DNA of 64,000 bases. Origin: SAR116 cluster bacterium AG-447-C21 (GTDB lineage: Bacteria; Pseudomonadota; Alphaproteobacteria; Thalassobaculales; Thalassobaculaceae). Positions 38,120-47,421 of this stretch are shown here, one piece after another. The position numbers were made by a program, and so were the translations under genes. The stretch covers positions 43,196 to 107,195 of the forward strand of contig QCQB01000005.1 in assembly GCA_003212315.1 (NCBI GenBank). Reading direction: 5' to 3'. Every line of letters starts with the position of its first letter. Position 1 is the first letter of the stretch. Below the pieces are notes generated by a model. That model did no database searches. It had not been told where the DNA came from and was given only the letters and a program-made list of their open reading frames with translations.

Positions 38120-38150
38120 TTGACTTTTTCGGTGCCCGTAATCATATATA
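38120..38150 (+). promoter_or_regulatory. Candidate promoter of the rubrerythrin operon
   Basis: TTGACT at 38120-38125 with the A/T-rich CATATATA 17-19 bp downstream. It starts 5 bp after the Irr box. The spacing of the -10 is ambiguous. Confidence 0.45.
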
Positions 38151-38233
38151 GCGCATAATTATGGGACTCTTCTTGAACCAAACAGTCACAGGTTTCGTAG
38201 AAGAATTAGGGAAACAATGATTGGATTAGCACA

Positions 38234-38653
38234 ATGTCAGAATTAAAAAACTCAAAGACAGAAGAAAATCTAAAAGCAGCGTTTGCTGGCGAGTCGCAAG
38301 CGAACCGGCGTTATCTTTATTTTGCACAAAAAGCTGATATTGAGGGTTACAACGACGTCGCCACCGTGTTCAGATCCACGGCTGAAGGTGAGACGGGGCA
38401 TGCGCACGGACACTTGGAGTTTTTGGAGGAGACTGGTGATCCTGCAACTGGTGAACCAATCGGGCCGACCGGCGACAATCTAAAAGCTGCTATTGCCGGT
38501 GAAACCCACGAGTATACTGACATGTATCCGGGGATGGCGAAAACCGCTCGCGATGAAGGGTTTGATGAAATCGCCGACTGGTTTGAAACATTAGCTAAGG
38601 CAGAAAAAAGCCACGCTGGACGTTTCCAAAAAGCTTTTGATGCGATGGACTGA
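38234..38653 (+). CDS. Rubrerythrin, ferritin-like domain only
   Basis: 139 residues with a four-helix di-iron domain and no rubredoxin tail. Putative ligands lie in AGES (Glu20), EGETGH (Glu53, His56), AGETHE (Glu90/Glu93) and KAEKSH (Glu124, His127). Such erythrins reduce peroxide or store/handle iron. It starts an operon with an Fe-S protein and a DUF3501 protein, a trio that recurs in Alphaproteobacteria and related groups. An Irr box upstream ties it to iron status. A strong nested hairpin separates it from the next gene by 150 bp, so it may be transcribed at higher levels than the other two. Confidence 0.93.
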   Translation: MSELKNSKTEENLKAAFAGESQANRRYLYFAQKADIEGYNDVATVFRSTAEGETGHAHGHLEFLEETGDPATGEPIGPTGDNLKAAIAGETHEYTDMYPGMAKTARDEGFDEIADWFETLAKAEKSHAGRFQKAFDAMD

Positions 38654-38688
38654 GATAACTTAACTTATCATTATAAATTGAGTTAGTT

Positions 38689-38739
38689 AAACGCGCTTAA
38701 AAACGGGCAAGCCAATCGCTTGCCCAATTGAGCGTGTTT
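38689..38739 (+). terminator. Nested two-tier hairpin after rubrerythrin
   Basis: Inner stem GGGCAAGC-CAATC-GCTTGCCC (38705-38725) is perfect. An outer stem, AAACGCGCT with AGCGTGTTT (9 bp, one G-U), encloses it. Only a short T-rich tail (TTTGTT) follows, so this could be a partial terminator or an mRNA-stabilising element within the operon. Confidence 0.6.
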
Positions 38740-38804
38740 GTTCTAGGCGTAATCGCTGTAACAATGGCCAAAACTATAAACACAGTCTTTTTTGGAGATA
38801 TAAA

Positions 38805-40142
38805 TTGAAAGAAGGCAGCCTAGATGCTCCTGTTCGCCACAATCTTGCATGGCAAGATGAAGATTTCTATGACACTGAAAAACTAGACGATGAACTGCGG
38901 CGTGTCTTCGATGTTTGTCACGGGTGTCGACGTTGCTTCAATCTCTGCGATAGTTTTCCAAAATTATTCGATTTAATTGATGATTCTAACTCAGGTGAGC
39001 TCGATACGGTTGCAAGTGAAGACTTTGAACCGGTAGTTGATGCTTGCACCCTGTGCGACATGTGCTATTTAACGAAGTGTCCCTACGTGCCGCCTCATGA
39101 GTTCAACATTGACTTCCCCCATCTAATGCTGCGGTATCGTGCGGTACAGTTTCGAAATGGTCAAACACCGTTCGTTAACAAAGAACTCACAAAAACAGAC
39201 CGGAATGGAAAGGTGCTTGGGAAGATTGCATCGATAGTGAATTGGGGTTCGAATGTAGAAAATTCGATTCCCAGGAAAGTATTGGAAACAACCTGCAACG
39301 TCCATCGAGATGCGGCTCTACCAAAGTTCCACAAACAAACATTTCTGGCAAAAGACCAAAACAAAACAAAATCCGTTAATTCCGAAGCACCTGGTTACGG
39401 TAGGAAAGTCGTTATTTATGCTACGTGTTTTGTGAACTACAATAATCCTTCCATAGGGACCTCGGCCGTAAATGTATTAAATATTAACGGAGTAGAGACA
39501 GAAGTAGTTTATCCATCCTGTTGTGGGATGCCACAACTGGAGCAAGGGAACATAGAAGACGTTGCAAAAGCGGCGGAAAAGGTAGCCAAGGAGCTTCGAA
39601 TCTGGGTGGATGAAGGAAATGATATAATTGCACTGACGCCATCTTGCGCACTGATGTTAAAGTTTGAATGGCCGTTGATACTTCCAGAGAATGAACACGT
39701 CAAAGTGCTATCGAGTGCAACGTACGATATTGATGAGTACATTGTAGACATTGCAAAAAAGGAAGGCCTTGTCGATGGTTTAAGGCCGTTGGATGGTGGC
39801 ATAACGCTGCATCATGCATGCCATAGCAGAGCCCAGAATTTTGGGCAGAAGTCTGTTGAAATGCTCAAATTTATCCCAGATGCTGATCTAACTGTTATCG
39901 AACGATGCTCTGGACATGGAGGGTCTTGGGGTATGATGAAGGATAACTACGAGACTGCTTTGAAGGTTGGGAAACCCGCAGCCCGTCAGGCGAAAAAGGC
40001 ATCATCAACCTATGTAGCCTCGGGATGTCCTCTTGCGGCTGAGCATATTCTCCAAGGTATGGAGTCTCTCGATGGTAATAAGCCCAATGTTGAAAAGGCG
40101 ACGCATCCTATAGAACTTTTAGCTAAGGCCTATGGGTTTTAA
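38805..40142 (+). CDS. Fe-S protein with two [4Fe-4S] motifs and CCG domains (GlpC/HdrD-like)
   Basis: 445 residues from a TTG with a TTTGGAGA ribosome site. Two N-terminal cluster motifs: CHGCRRCFNLC and CTLCDMCYLTKCP. Two C-terminal cysteine-rich CCG-type domains: PSCCGMPQ with HHACHSR, and ERCSGHGGSWG in which the usual CCG pair reads C-S-G. This layout is that of heterodisulfide-reductase subunit D / GlpC-type electron carriers. In an operon with rubrerythrin and DUF3501 it probably passes electrons to the di-iron peroxidase, an inference from context. DUF3501 begins 31 bp after its stop. Confidence 0.88.
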   Translation: MKEGSLDAPVRHNLAWQDEDFYDTEKLDDELRRVFDVCHGCRRCFNLCDSFPKLFDLIDDSNSGELDTVASEDFEPVVDACTLCDMCYLTKCPYVPPHEFNIDFPHLMLRYRAVQFRNGQTPFVNKELTKTDRNGKVLGKIASIVNWGSNVENSIPRKVLETTCNVHRDAALPKFHKQTFLAKDQNKTKSVNSEAPGYGRKVVIYATCFVNYNNPSIGTSAVNVLNINGVETEVVYPSCCGMPQLEQGNIEDVAKAAEKVAKELRIWVDEGNDIIALTPSCALMLKFEWPLILPENEHVKVLSSATYDIDEYIVDIAKKEGLVDGLRPLDGGITLHHACHSRAQNFGQKSVEMLKFIPDADLTVIERCSGHGGSWGMMKDNYETALKVGKPAARQAKKASSTYVASGCPLAAEHILQGMESLDGNKPNVEKATHPIELLAKAYGF

Positions 40143-40173
40143 TTATACCCCAGCAGCACCAAAGGGAACGACA

Positions 40174-40764
40174 ATGAAGACACCAAAATTAGTAACTGCA
40201 TCTGATATCCTTGATATGGAGTCTTTTGGAAAGATTCGAAAGCAAAAGAGGGCAGAAATATCAAATATAAAAAAAGATCGAAGAGTAGCGGTTGGGCCAG
40301 ATGCAACCTTTATGTTTGAGAACTACGATACAATGTGGTGGCAAATTCATGAGATGCTCTTCATCGAAAAAGGAGGAGAGGATCAAATAGAGGATGAACT
40401 CTCGGCGTATAACCCCCTAATACCCCAGGGCAGTGAGCTGGTAGCCACTTTAATGTTTGAGATCGATGAACCTGAACGTCGTAAAACCCTTCTTATGAGC
40501 CTAGGCGGGGTAGAAGAAGTTTGCTGTTTGACAATAAATGGAGATACAATTCTTGGCGACTCAGAAACTGACGTAGATAGGACCACAGCTGCGGGAAAGG
40601 CTTCGTCGGTTCAATTCATACATTTCAATCTTTCGGCTGATCAAATCGAACTATTCAAAAAACCCAATACTCAAATTAGTGTCGGGATAAATCATCCCGC
40701 CTATGGCCACATGGCCATTATTTCTCCTGAAGTCAAGGGGTCTTTAGTTAAGGATTTTGAATAA
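40174..40764 (+). CDS. DUF3501-family protein
   Basis: The track begins at 40132 within the previous gene; the ATG at 40174, preceded by AAAGGGA, gives 196 residues beginning MKTPKLVTASDIL. Conserved blocks are FMFENYDTMWWQIHEMLFIEKG and YNPLIPQGSELVATLMFEIDE, which I recognise as DUF3501, always found next to rubrerythrin/Fe-S genes. No cysteine-rich motif, signal or membrane segment. Function unknown. Convergent with the SH3 gene, 31 bp apart. Confidence 0.85.
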   Translation: MKTPKLVTASDILDMESFGKIRKQKRAEISNIKKDRRVAVGPDATFMFENYDTMWWQIHEMLFIEKGGEDQIEDELSAYNPLIPQGSELVATLMFEIDEPERRKTLLMSLGGVEEVCCLTINGDTILGDSETDVDRTTAAGKASSVQFIHFNLSADQIELFKKPNTQISVGINHPAYGHMAIISPEVKGSLVKDFE

Positions 40765-40795
40765 TATTAATATGAATAAGGCAGTCTAATTGGGT

Positions 40796-41332
40796 TTATA
40801 AGTCCTTATTTGAAATAGTCCCCCAGACATCGGTTTTTAATAACCACCCTGTGTAGGGTCCGGCTTCCACGAGGCACCAATCCCCGGAAATTTCCTCTAG
40901 TCGAGCCATAACACCTGACTCTAAACGAGCGACACCTTTACCTGTTAGCGACCGCTCTTTACGTATAATTACACTTTCTCCTAGAACAAATACCCATCTG
41001 CGGCCTGAGAGCATACGCTGATGAACCCAACCCTCTAGTCCTTCATGATCTTTGATTTTCCGCCATGTATCAAACTCAGCTATAATTTTAACTGGCAAAT
41101 TCTGACGTTGGAAGATCCAGTTAATAGGATATCTCCTTCCCGGGCCCGCTCGAACATTTATTTTGTTTGAACTCAAAGAGACAAAACGCGGCACCTTTAG
41201 TCCTGTTTCCCGGCCTAAGTCGGCCATACTAATTTGGGGAAGCACAAAACTCAGTCCAAGTAAAAATATACCAAAAACAAACAAATTTAATGGCAATAGC
41301 AGCCTCAACCCATTTTTCATTCCAAGACCCAT
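40796..41332 (-). CDS. Periplasmic bacterial SH3-domain protein
   Basis: 178 residues. N-terminal hydrophobic segment (LLLPLNLFVFGIFLLGLSFVLPQISMA) is a signal peptide or anchor. Two SH3-like repeats follow: NKINVRAGPGRRYPINWIFQRQNLPVKIIAEFDTWRKIKDHEGLEGWVHQ, and a weaker second one ending GDWCLVEAGPYTGWLLKTDVWG. Likely binds cell-wall peptides, but ligand and role are unknown. It starts 3 bp after the moeB stop and is the last gene of the coaBC-dut-moeB string. Confidence 0.85.
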   Translation of the reverse strand: MGLGMKNGLRLLLPLNLFVFGIFLLGLSFVLPQISMADLGRETGLKVPRFVSLSSNKINVRAGPGRRYPINWIFQRQNLPVKIIAEFDTWRKIKDHEGLEGWVHQRMLSGRRWVFVLGESVIIRKERSLTGKGVARLESGVMARLEEISGDWCLVEAGPYTGWLLKTDVWGTISNKDL

Positions 41333-41335
41333 AAT

Positions 41336-42142
41336 TTAATCAAATTCAACATCAGTGGTATTTTGAATAGATGGTGTATCTCCGCACAAAGCGCACGATA
41401 AATTTCGTTTATATCTGATTTTTCTAAATGTCATTTCCATGGCATCAAAGATTAACAATTGCCCTGACATCGAATCTCCAATATTTAGAAGTTCCTTTAA
41501 AACCTCCGTCGCCTGAAGTGTCCCAATAACCCCCGCTACCGCACCCAGAATTCCAACATCCTCACAACGGAAACCGTCTGGGTCGCTGCTGGGAGGCGCA
41601 TTGAATAGACACCTATAACAAGGTTCCTCATTATGGCCCCCAGCTCCTCCACGAAAGGTAGTCAATTGCCCTTCAAATCTCAGTAATGCGCCAGATACAA
41701 CCGTTTTCCCGTTGAAATACGCTGCATCATTGATCAGGTAACGAGTGGGGAAGTTATCTGAACCATCAACAATTAAATCATATTTAGAAAATATATTATC
41801 TGCATTCTCTGGCAATAGACGCATATGATGTGAGTTAATTTGGATTGTAGGATTAATTCTTAACAAGGTATCTTCCGCAGAAGATACCTTGGGCGTTCCC
41901 ACTTTACTTGTAGCATGTATTATTTGACGCTGTAGATTGGATAAATCAACGTCGTCATCATCTATGATACCTATGGTGCCAACCCCAGCTGCAGCAAGAT
42001 ACATTAAAACAGGGGAGCCAAGGCCACCTGCTCCAACGCACAAAACTTTTGAGTTTAATAACTTTTCTTGTCCCTCATCGCCCACTTCATCCAAGATTAA
42101 ATGACGCGCATAGCGTTCAAACTGATTATCAGTCAGTTCCAT
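41336..42142 (-). CDS. moeB: MoeB/ThiF-family adenylyltransferase
   Basis: 268 residues. ATP-binding [46 protein letters not shown], then [17 protein letters not shown], and two zinc pairs CYRC and CALC. It adenylates the C-terminal glycine of MoaD- or ThiS-like sulfur carriers. No rhodanese domain, so MoeB form. The start overlaps dut by 14 bp. Whether it serves molybdopterin or thiamin synthesis cannot be told here. Confidence 0.93.
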   Translation of the reverse strand: MELTDNQFERYARHLILDEVGDEGQEKLLNSKVLCVGAGGLGSPVLMYLAAAGVGTIGIIDDDDVDLSNLQRQIIHATSKVGTPKVSSAEDTLLRINPTIQINSHHMRLLPENADNIFSKYDLIVDGSDNFPTRYLINDAAYFNGKTVVSGALLRFEGQLTTFRGGAGGHNEEPCYRCLFNAPPSSDPDGFRCEDVGILGAVAGVIGTLQATEVLKELLNIGDSMSGQLLIFDAMEMTFRKIRYKRNLSCALCGDTPSIQNTTDVEFD

Positions 42143-42611
42143 TCTGAGGTGCTCCTATTTTTTCTGAGGTATTTGCCCCTGTCGACCCGTAACCACCCTC
42201 ACCTCTCACGGTCTTTGAGAGATTTTCGACCTCTACAAGACGGGGCTGCACGACTTTAGCAATAACCATCTGAGCTATTCTATCTCCTCTTTTAATTACA
42301 AAAGGTTCACTTCCGTGATTAATTAATAAAATAGATATTTCGCCTCTGTAATCTGAGTCTATTGTTCCAGGGGCGTTTAAAACTGTAACACCATTTTTAA
42401 GAGCTAATCCGGATCTGGGACGTATTTGGGCTTCTACTGAACAAGGGAGCGCCATAGAAAAACCAGTTGGGATTAAAACCCTCTCTCCTGGATTAATAAA
42501 TTTAGTGTTTTCTATTGCTGCGGGCAAATCCATTCCGGCGCTGCCCAAAGTTTGATATTGGGGTAATGGTAGCCCCATCGCATGCGATAAACGTTTTATT
42601 TCAATATTCAT
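42129..42611 (-). CDS. dut: dUTP diphosphatase
   Basis: 160 residues with all five trimeric dUTPase motifs: [45 protein letters not shown] and the C-terminal P-loop-like [10 protein letters not shown]. Cleaves dUTP to dUMP. Sits between coaBC (12-bp gap) and moeB, a conserved alphaproteobacterial order. Confidence 0.97.
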   Translation of the reverse strand: MNIEIKRLSHAMGLPLPQYQTLGSAGMDLPAAIENTKFINPGERVLIPTGFSMALPCSVEAQIRPRSGLALKNGVTVLNAPGTIDSDYRGEISILLINHGSEPFVIKRGDRIAQMVIAKVVQPRLVEVENLSKTVRGEGGYGSTGANTSEKIGAPQNGTD

Positions 42612-42623
42612 TATAAAAATCGT

Positions 42624-43844
42624 TCACTTTTCAATTTCTTTTACAATCTTTTCCACCAATCGAATAGCAACGTCTTCCTTCAACATTAAGGGCCATTCTT
42701 CGCATCCTTTATCCGTTATCAAGTGAACGAGGTTATTCTCTCCATCAAAGATCCCCGTGGACTCACTAACGTCATTTGCCAATATCCAATCGCAACCCTT
42801 ATTTTTTCGCTTTTCTACCGCATTGTTTATTAAATTTTCTGTTTCAGCCGCAAAACCAACCACCAAATCAGGCCTATTTGATTCCAATTGAGATAGCGTT
42901 TTTAAAATGTCTGGGTTTTCGTTTAATTCCAGGGCGGAAACCAAGCCATTATCGCTTTTTTTTATTTTTTGTTCAGAATTATTAGCCACACACCAATCCG
43001 CCACAGCAGCGGCGCAAATAGCTATGTCAGCAGGCAAAGAGTCCAAACATGCTTGCAACATATCCCTAGCGGTCTCTATCTTTATAACTTTAACCCCTAA
43101 AGGGTCTCTAAGATTAGTAGGCCCTGTTACCAACGTAGTTTTTGCTCCATGTTTAGATAATGCGGCGGCCATTGCGTAACCTTGCTTACCAGAAGACCGG
43201 TTGCTGATAAACCTGACCGGGTCTATTGGTTCCAGCGTTGGACCTGATGTCACTAATGCCGTTTTGCCTTTAAGTGATTTATTAAAAGATAAGAAACTCA
43301 AAACTTGCTTAACGATTTCATCCGGTTCACACATGCGGCCTGCCCCAAATTCTCCACAAGCCATTGCTCCAACATCTGGCCCTAAAACTTCCACGCCTCG
43401 TTTAATCAAAACACTTATATTATCTTGAGTAGCGTCATGTTCCCACATTCTAACATTCATAGAAGGTGCGACTAACACTGGTTTATCCGTTGCCAGTAAC
43501 ACCGTTGAGGCAAGATCATCGGCTATACCAGCTCTCATTTTTGCTAATATGTTGGCAGTAGCAGGTGCAACTAGAATTAAATCAGCGTCTCTGGATAATT
43601 GTATATGCCCCATCTCCGATTCGTCGGTTAACGAAAACAATTCTGTATAAACTTTATCTTCCGTGAGCGCTTGAATGCTGAGAGGAGTCACAAACTTTGA
43701 ACCCGACTTAGTCAAGACTACCCTGACATTAATGCCATTCGCTTTAATTTGACGCACTAACTCCAGTGCTTTGAAGGCAGCAATTCCCCCTGTAACGACG
43801 AGAAGTATGCGCTTATCATCAAGTATCGACATTTTTTGATCCAA
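42624..43844 (-). CDS. coaBC: Phosphopantothenoylcysteine decarboxylase/synthetase
   Basis: 406 residues, bifunctional. The CoaC half (about 1-190) has VTGGIAAFKALELVRQIK, the catalytic His80 in SEMGHIQLS, APATANILAKMRAGIADDL, and PSMNVRMWE; the active-site Cys segment is ACGEFGAGRMCEP. The CoaB half begins at ALVTSGPTLEPIDPVRFISNRSSGKQGYAMAAAL. Makes phosphopantetheine for CoA. ATG at 43844 or codon 5. Divergent from the lipoprotein hydrolase. Confidence 0.97.
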   Translation of the reverse strand: MDQKMSILDDKRILLVVTGGIAAFKALELVRQIKANGINVRVVLTKSGSKFVTPLSIQALTEDKVYTELFSLTDESEMGHIQLSRDADLILVAPATANILAKMRAGIADDLASTVLLATDKPVLVAPSMNVRMWEHDATQDNISVLIKRGVEVLGPDVGAMACGEFGAGRMCEPDEIVKQVLSFLSFNKSLKGKTALVTSGPTLEPIDPVRFISNRSSGKQGYAMAAALSKHGAKTTLVTGPTNLRDPLGVKVIKIETARDMLQACLDSLPADIAICAAAVADWCVANNSEQKIKKSDNGLVSALELNENPDILKTLSQLESNRPDLVVGFAAETENLINNAVEKRKNKGCDWILANDVSESTGIFDGENNLVHLITDKGCEEWPLMLKEDVAIRLVEKIVKEIEK

Positions 43845-43902
43845 AATTTAGTTAGCGCTTATAATAAAGACAATAACATAATTAAATTATACGCAGAAAT
43901 AA

Positions 43903-45012
43903 ATGCATGATAACAAAGTGGATATGATATTGGATAAACTACAACGAGGAGCGTTAATATATAACCCTCCACTCTCATTTATCATTATCGGATTAGGGGT
44001 TTTGATAGCATTGATATCTGGATGCTCCCCCTCAGTGCAAACGTATCAAGGACACCTGCAAAAACCAAAACTTACGGACCGTTTCTTTATTACCTCTGAT
44101 GCTAAGAAATTACCATTGAATGTCTGGAACTCACAAGCAACGAAGATGAAGGCAGTCGTTATTGCATTACATGGTTTTAATGATCATTCTGGAGCATTTA
44201 AGGAACTAGGAAATATACTCGCGGATCATGGTTACTTATTTTACGCCTATGATCAAAGAGGGTTTGGCAATACCCAAAATAGGGGTATTTGGGCTGGAAC
44301 CGATTTACTAGTGCGAGACCTAAAGGAAATCATCTCGCTTATAAAAGAAGCGCACCCTACTTTGCCTATACATGCATTAGGGGAAAGTATGGGAGGAGCA
44401 GTTATTCTTTCGGCTATTTCTAAGAAAAAAGGTATGAAACGCCCTAAATTAACCAGCGCGATATTATCAGCCCCAGCTGTCAGGGGACGCAACACGATGC
44501 CTATTTGGCAAAGCAAAATATTAGATATCCTAGTTCATATGATTCCCATGATAAAACTGACCTCTCAAGGCTTAAATATCAATCCCTCCGATAATAAGGA
44601 GATGTTAAAAGCGTTACGAGACGATCCTCTCTATATCACTGAATCACGTCTTGATACTGTTTACGGACTTACCAATCTGATGGATGAAGCTTTAGAAGCA
44701 TCGAGTTATCAGGATACACCATTGCTTATTCTCTATGGGGCAAAGGATGACTTGGTTCCAAAATCGTCTACTTGCAGAATGCTATCAAAGTTACCTAACG
44801 GAAAACAAAAACAATGGCATTTAGCTTTTTATCCAAATGGTCACCATTTATTGTTCAGAGACCTAGAAAGGGACGTAGTTGTGCGAGATATAAAGGCTTG
44901 GTTGACATTAAAAAAAAATCCGCTTCCATCTGGATACGAGGTAGACTTGTCAAAAGTAAAAAATTTGGGTCGCTCTGATTGTCTGACTAAATCAACATTA
45001 ATCTATAAATAA
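43903..45012 (+). CDS. Lipoprotein alpha/beta hydrolase (monoacylglycerol-lipase-like)
   Basis: 369 residues. A signal segment ends in a lipobox, LISGC, with Cys41 as the predicted acylated residue, so it should be a membrane-anchored lipoprotein. The hydrolase 4 domain has LHGFNDHSGAFKELG, nucleophile Ser162 in GESMGG, the acid in GAKDDLVPK and the His in NGHHLLF. Resembles lysophospholipases/monoacylglycerol lipases. ATG at 43924 (codon 8) is an alternative start. Convergent with the hydratase gene. Confidence 0.88.
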   Translation: MHDNKVDMILDKLQRGALIYNPPLSFIIIGLGVLIALISGCSPSVQTYQGHLQKPKLTDRFFITSDAKKLPLNVWNSQATKMKAVVIALHGFNDHSGAFKELGNILADHGYLFYAYDQRGFGNTQNRGIWAGTDLLVRDLKEIISLIKEAHPTLPIHALGESMGGAVILSAISKKKGMKRPKLTSAILSAPAVRGRNTMPIWQSKILDILVHMIPMIKLTSQGLNINPSDNKEMLKALRDDPLYITESRLDTVYGLTNLMDEALEASSYQDTPLLILYGAKDDLVPKSSTCRMLSKLPNGKQKQWHLAFYPNGHHLLFRDLERDVVVRDIKAWLTLKKNPLPSGYEVDLSKVKNLGRSDCLTKSTLIYK

Positions 45013-45045
45013 GGCGTTTTGTTCTATTATAGAATGCGAATAACC

Positions 45046-45879
45046 TCATATTAACTCTATTGATGCTTTACTTAGACCGTCTAACTCAACCTCAATAAAG
45101 GCTGCTTCTTCAATAAAAACCGTCTGGGTAACACTACCTAATAAAACGAAGTCGCCGTTTCTTAAAGGTTTACCAAGTCCAGCACGGTGGTTGGCCAACC
45201 ATGCAAGAGCCTCCATTGGGTCTCCTAAAATGTCAGCACCAACTCCTCTACTGTGTTCCTGTTTATCTATAAAGAGAGTTCCAACAATCGTCTTCAAATC
45301 TAGACTACGCCAATGAATGTTTTCCTCCCCGAGTACGGTACCAGCGTTAAAAAAATCATCTGCTATAAGTGTTGGAGCGCTAAGATTACTGTAATTTTCA
45401 TAACGGTCATCTACCAATTCTATCGCCCCCATTAGAGCACCAACAGCATCTTTTGCACTTTCAATTGTATAAGGACCAAGAGTTCCCATCATATCTGTTT
45501 TTAAACGGGCGGCTATTTCACATTCAATCCCTACTCGATGAAATTTGGACAGGGGCAAAATAGTAGTTTTTTCAAAAACTGTAGTATCAAAAACTTCTCC
45601 TGCACATGGGTAATCTATATTCAGAAATTTTTGCATTACCTCAGTTGTACAGCCAATTTTATGTCCAACTAAACGGCCATACCCTGCTTTTTGCAGGATT
45701 TGATGAACAACGGCTTGGACTGCATAGCCATCCAACTCGGTCTGTGGCACTAGTTCATCAGGCGGGGTAGAGGTTGCTCCACCCTCTAATCTACTTTGCA
45801 CAAGAAATTCCGCCGCTAATTCAACAAGATGATCTTTCATCTGAAATAATCCTAAGGTATCAGTTTTTTTCACGGGCAT
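45046..45879 (-). CDS. 2-keto-4-pentenoate hydratase-like (FAH/MhpD family)
   Basis: 277 residues, or 264 if the internal ATG MKDHLVELAAEFL is used. GHKIGCTTEVMQKFLNIDYPCAGEVFDTTV, GIECEIAARL, GAIELVDDRY and ANHRAGLGKPLRNGDFVLLGSVTQT match the MhpD/HpcG branch, with the acidic metal ligands (E-x-E...D) in place. Hydrates 2-hydroxy-2,4-dienoates in aromatic meta-cleavage, or decarboxylates related 4-oxalocrotonates. No other meta-cleavage gene is adjacent, so the substrate is unclear. Confidence 0.88.
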   Translation of the reverse strand: MPVKKTDTLGLFQMKDHLVELAAEFLVQSRLEGGATSTPPDELVPQTELDGYAVQAVVHQILQKAGYGRLVGHKIGCTTEVMQKFLNIDYPCAGEVFDTTVFEKTTILPLSKFHRVGIECEIAARLKTDMMGTLGPYTIESAKDAVGALMGAIELVDDRYENYSNLSAPTLIADDFFNAGTVLGEENIHWRSLDLKTIVGTLFIDKQEHSRGVGADILGDPMEALAWLANHRAGLGKPLRNGDFVLLGSVTQTVFIEEAAFIEVELDGLSKASIELI

Positions 45880-46028
45880 GATCTATTATTTTATGCCAAA
45901 TATCAAACCACAAGAGACTCCTTTGAATTACTGCTTAAGTTGACTTTTTAAATATTCTGAGTAGAGATTTCTTTTTGCTTTGCTTAGACTTTTTATCATA
46001 AGCTGTTTATCAAATATGGAGTGTCGGG

Positions 46029-47318
46029 ATGACGGATAAAGTACCTGTTCCTGAAAATGAGGCGGAACGTCTAGAGAAGTTAGATGAATACAACATAATG
46101 GATTCGGCGCCAGAGATTGTATTTGATGAAATTACCGAGTTAGCGGCTGAGATACTTCAGTGCCCTGTGTCATTTATTCAGTTTATGGACGAAGATCGGC
46201 AGTGGTTTAAATCTAAATATGGTCTGCCAGACGACTTCGTAGAGACGCCACGAGACGCATCAATATGTGCAACAACTATTTGTCAAAATGATCTCCTTTT
46301 GGTGCCCGATTTGTCCAAAGATGACAGGTTTTCCGATTACGACATGGTCAAGTCTGCACCCAATGTTCGCTTTTACGCAGGTATGCCTCTGATCACTCCA
46401 ACTGGCCATTCTATAGGAACATTATGCACAGTAGATTTTGAAGAGAGGGATATAACACTCAATCAACAGGAGGCAATGCGCAGACTCTCGCATCAAGTTG
46501 TAACGCAACTTGAGCTGCGGCGTACCGTCGTAGAAATGGACAACGCCATTAAGAGTCGGGATAAGATGCATCAGGAATTGGTTGCCGAAAAAAGCAGATC
46601 TGACGAGCTATTATTAAATATATTACCAAAAAAAATAGCCTCGGAGCTCAGAAATACGGAAAAAGTAGAACCGAGGTTCTATAACTCCGCAACTATTATA
46701 TTTGGAGATTTTGCCGGCTTTACAAAACTTGCTGAACAAATGCAACCAAAATCATTGATTGATCTTCTGCATCAATATTTTTCTGTATTCGATAATATTG
46801 TCGCTAAACATAATGTTGAGAAACTGAAAACAATTGGAGATGCCTATATGTGTGTAGCGGGTGTACCTGCTGAAAGCCGAGGACATGCGATAGCAGCCTG
46901 CCTGGCCTCGCTTGAAATTCAACACCACATGGAGCGTACCAACGTGCAAAGGGAAAAGATGCGTATGCCGAGATGGGACATGCGGATAGGGCTCCACTCT
47001 GGTCCCATTATAGCCGGCGTGGTTGGTGAGAAAAAATTTACGTACGATGTTTGGGGAGACGCTGTGAATATCGCCGCTTTAATGGAAAAAGAAGGCGAAC
47101 CTGCTAGAATAAATGTCTCCCAAACGACCTTTCAACAAGTGAGTGAAGCTTTCGAAACTGAAGAACGCGGTGAGATCGACTCGGGGAAAAAGGGGCTTTT
47201 GACTATGTATTTTGTAAATAGATTAAAACCTGAGTTCTCATCTGACGCAGATGGGATCAAACCAAATGAAGCATTTCAGCAACAGTTTGGAAACTTATTG
47301 CGGGTTTACGATCGTTAG
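46029..47318 (+). CDS. GAF-domain class III adenylate cyclase
   Basis: 429 residues. The N-terminal GAF domain (about 25-165) has RDASICATTICQNDLLLVPDLSKDDRFSD. A short helix with LLLNILPKKIASEL leads to the cyclase domain. Metal aspartates are Asp227 (FGDFAGFT) and Asp271 (IGDAYM). Adenine-specific Lys267 and Asp340 (YDVWGD) predict ATP as substrate. The transition-state Arg usually found two turns after VN is Leu351 (VNIAALMEKEG), so activity may be low or need another residue. Cytosolic, no membrane helices. Makes cAMP in response to a GAF ligand, both inferences. Confidence 0.9.
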   Translation: MTDKVPVPENEAERLEKLDEYNIMDSAPEIVFDEITELAAEILQCPVSFIQFMDEDRQWFKSKYGLPDDFVETPRDASICATTICQNDLLLVPDLSKDDRFSDYDMVKSAPNVRFYAGMPLITPTGHSIGTLCTVDFEERDITLNQQEAMRRLSHQVVTQLELRRTVVEMDNAIKSRDKMHQELVAEKSRSDELLLNILPKKIASELRNTEKVEPRFYNSATIIFGDFAGFTKLAEQMQPKSLIDLLHQYFSVFDNIVAKHNVEKLKTIGDAYMCVAGVPAESRGHAIAACLASLEIQHHMERTNVQREKMRMPRWDMRIGLHSGPIIAGVVGEKKFTYDVWGDAVNIAALMEKEGEPARINVSQTTFQQVSEAFETEERGEIDSGKKGLLTMYFVNRLKPEFSSDADGIKPNEAFQQQFGNLLRVYDR

Positions 47319-47421
47319 CTAGAAAAATGTCTTGTTCTTTCAAATGTATCTATATCCAACAAAATCTTTACAGTATTTTATCCACGTCATAGAGTTGAAA
47401 AAATATAATGAGGATTAAATA

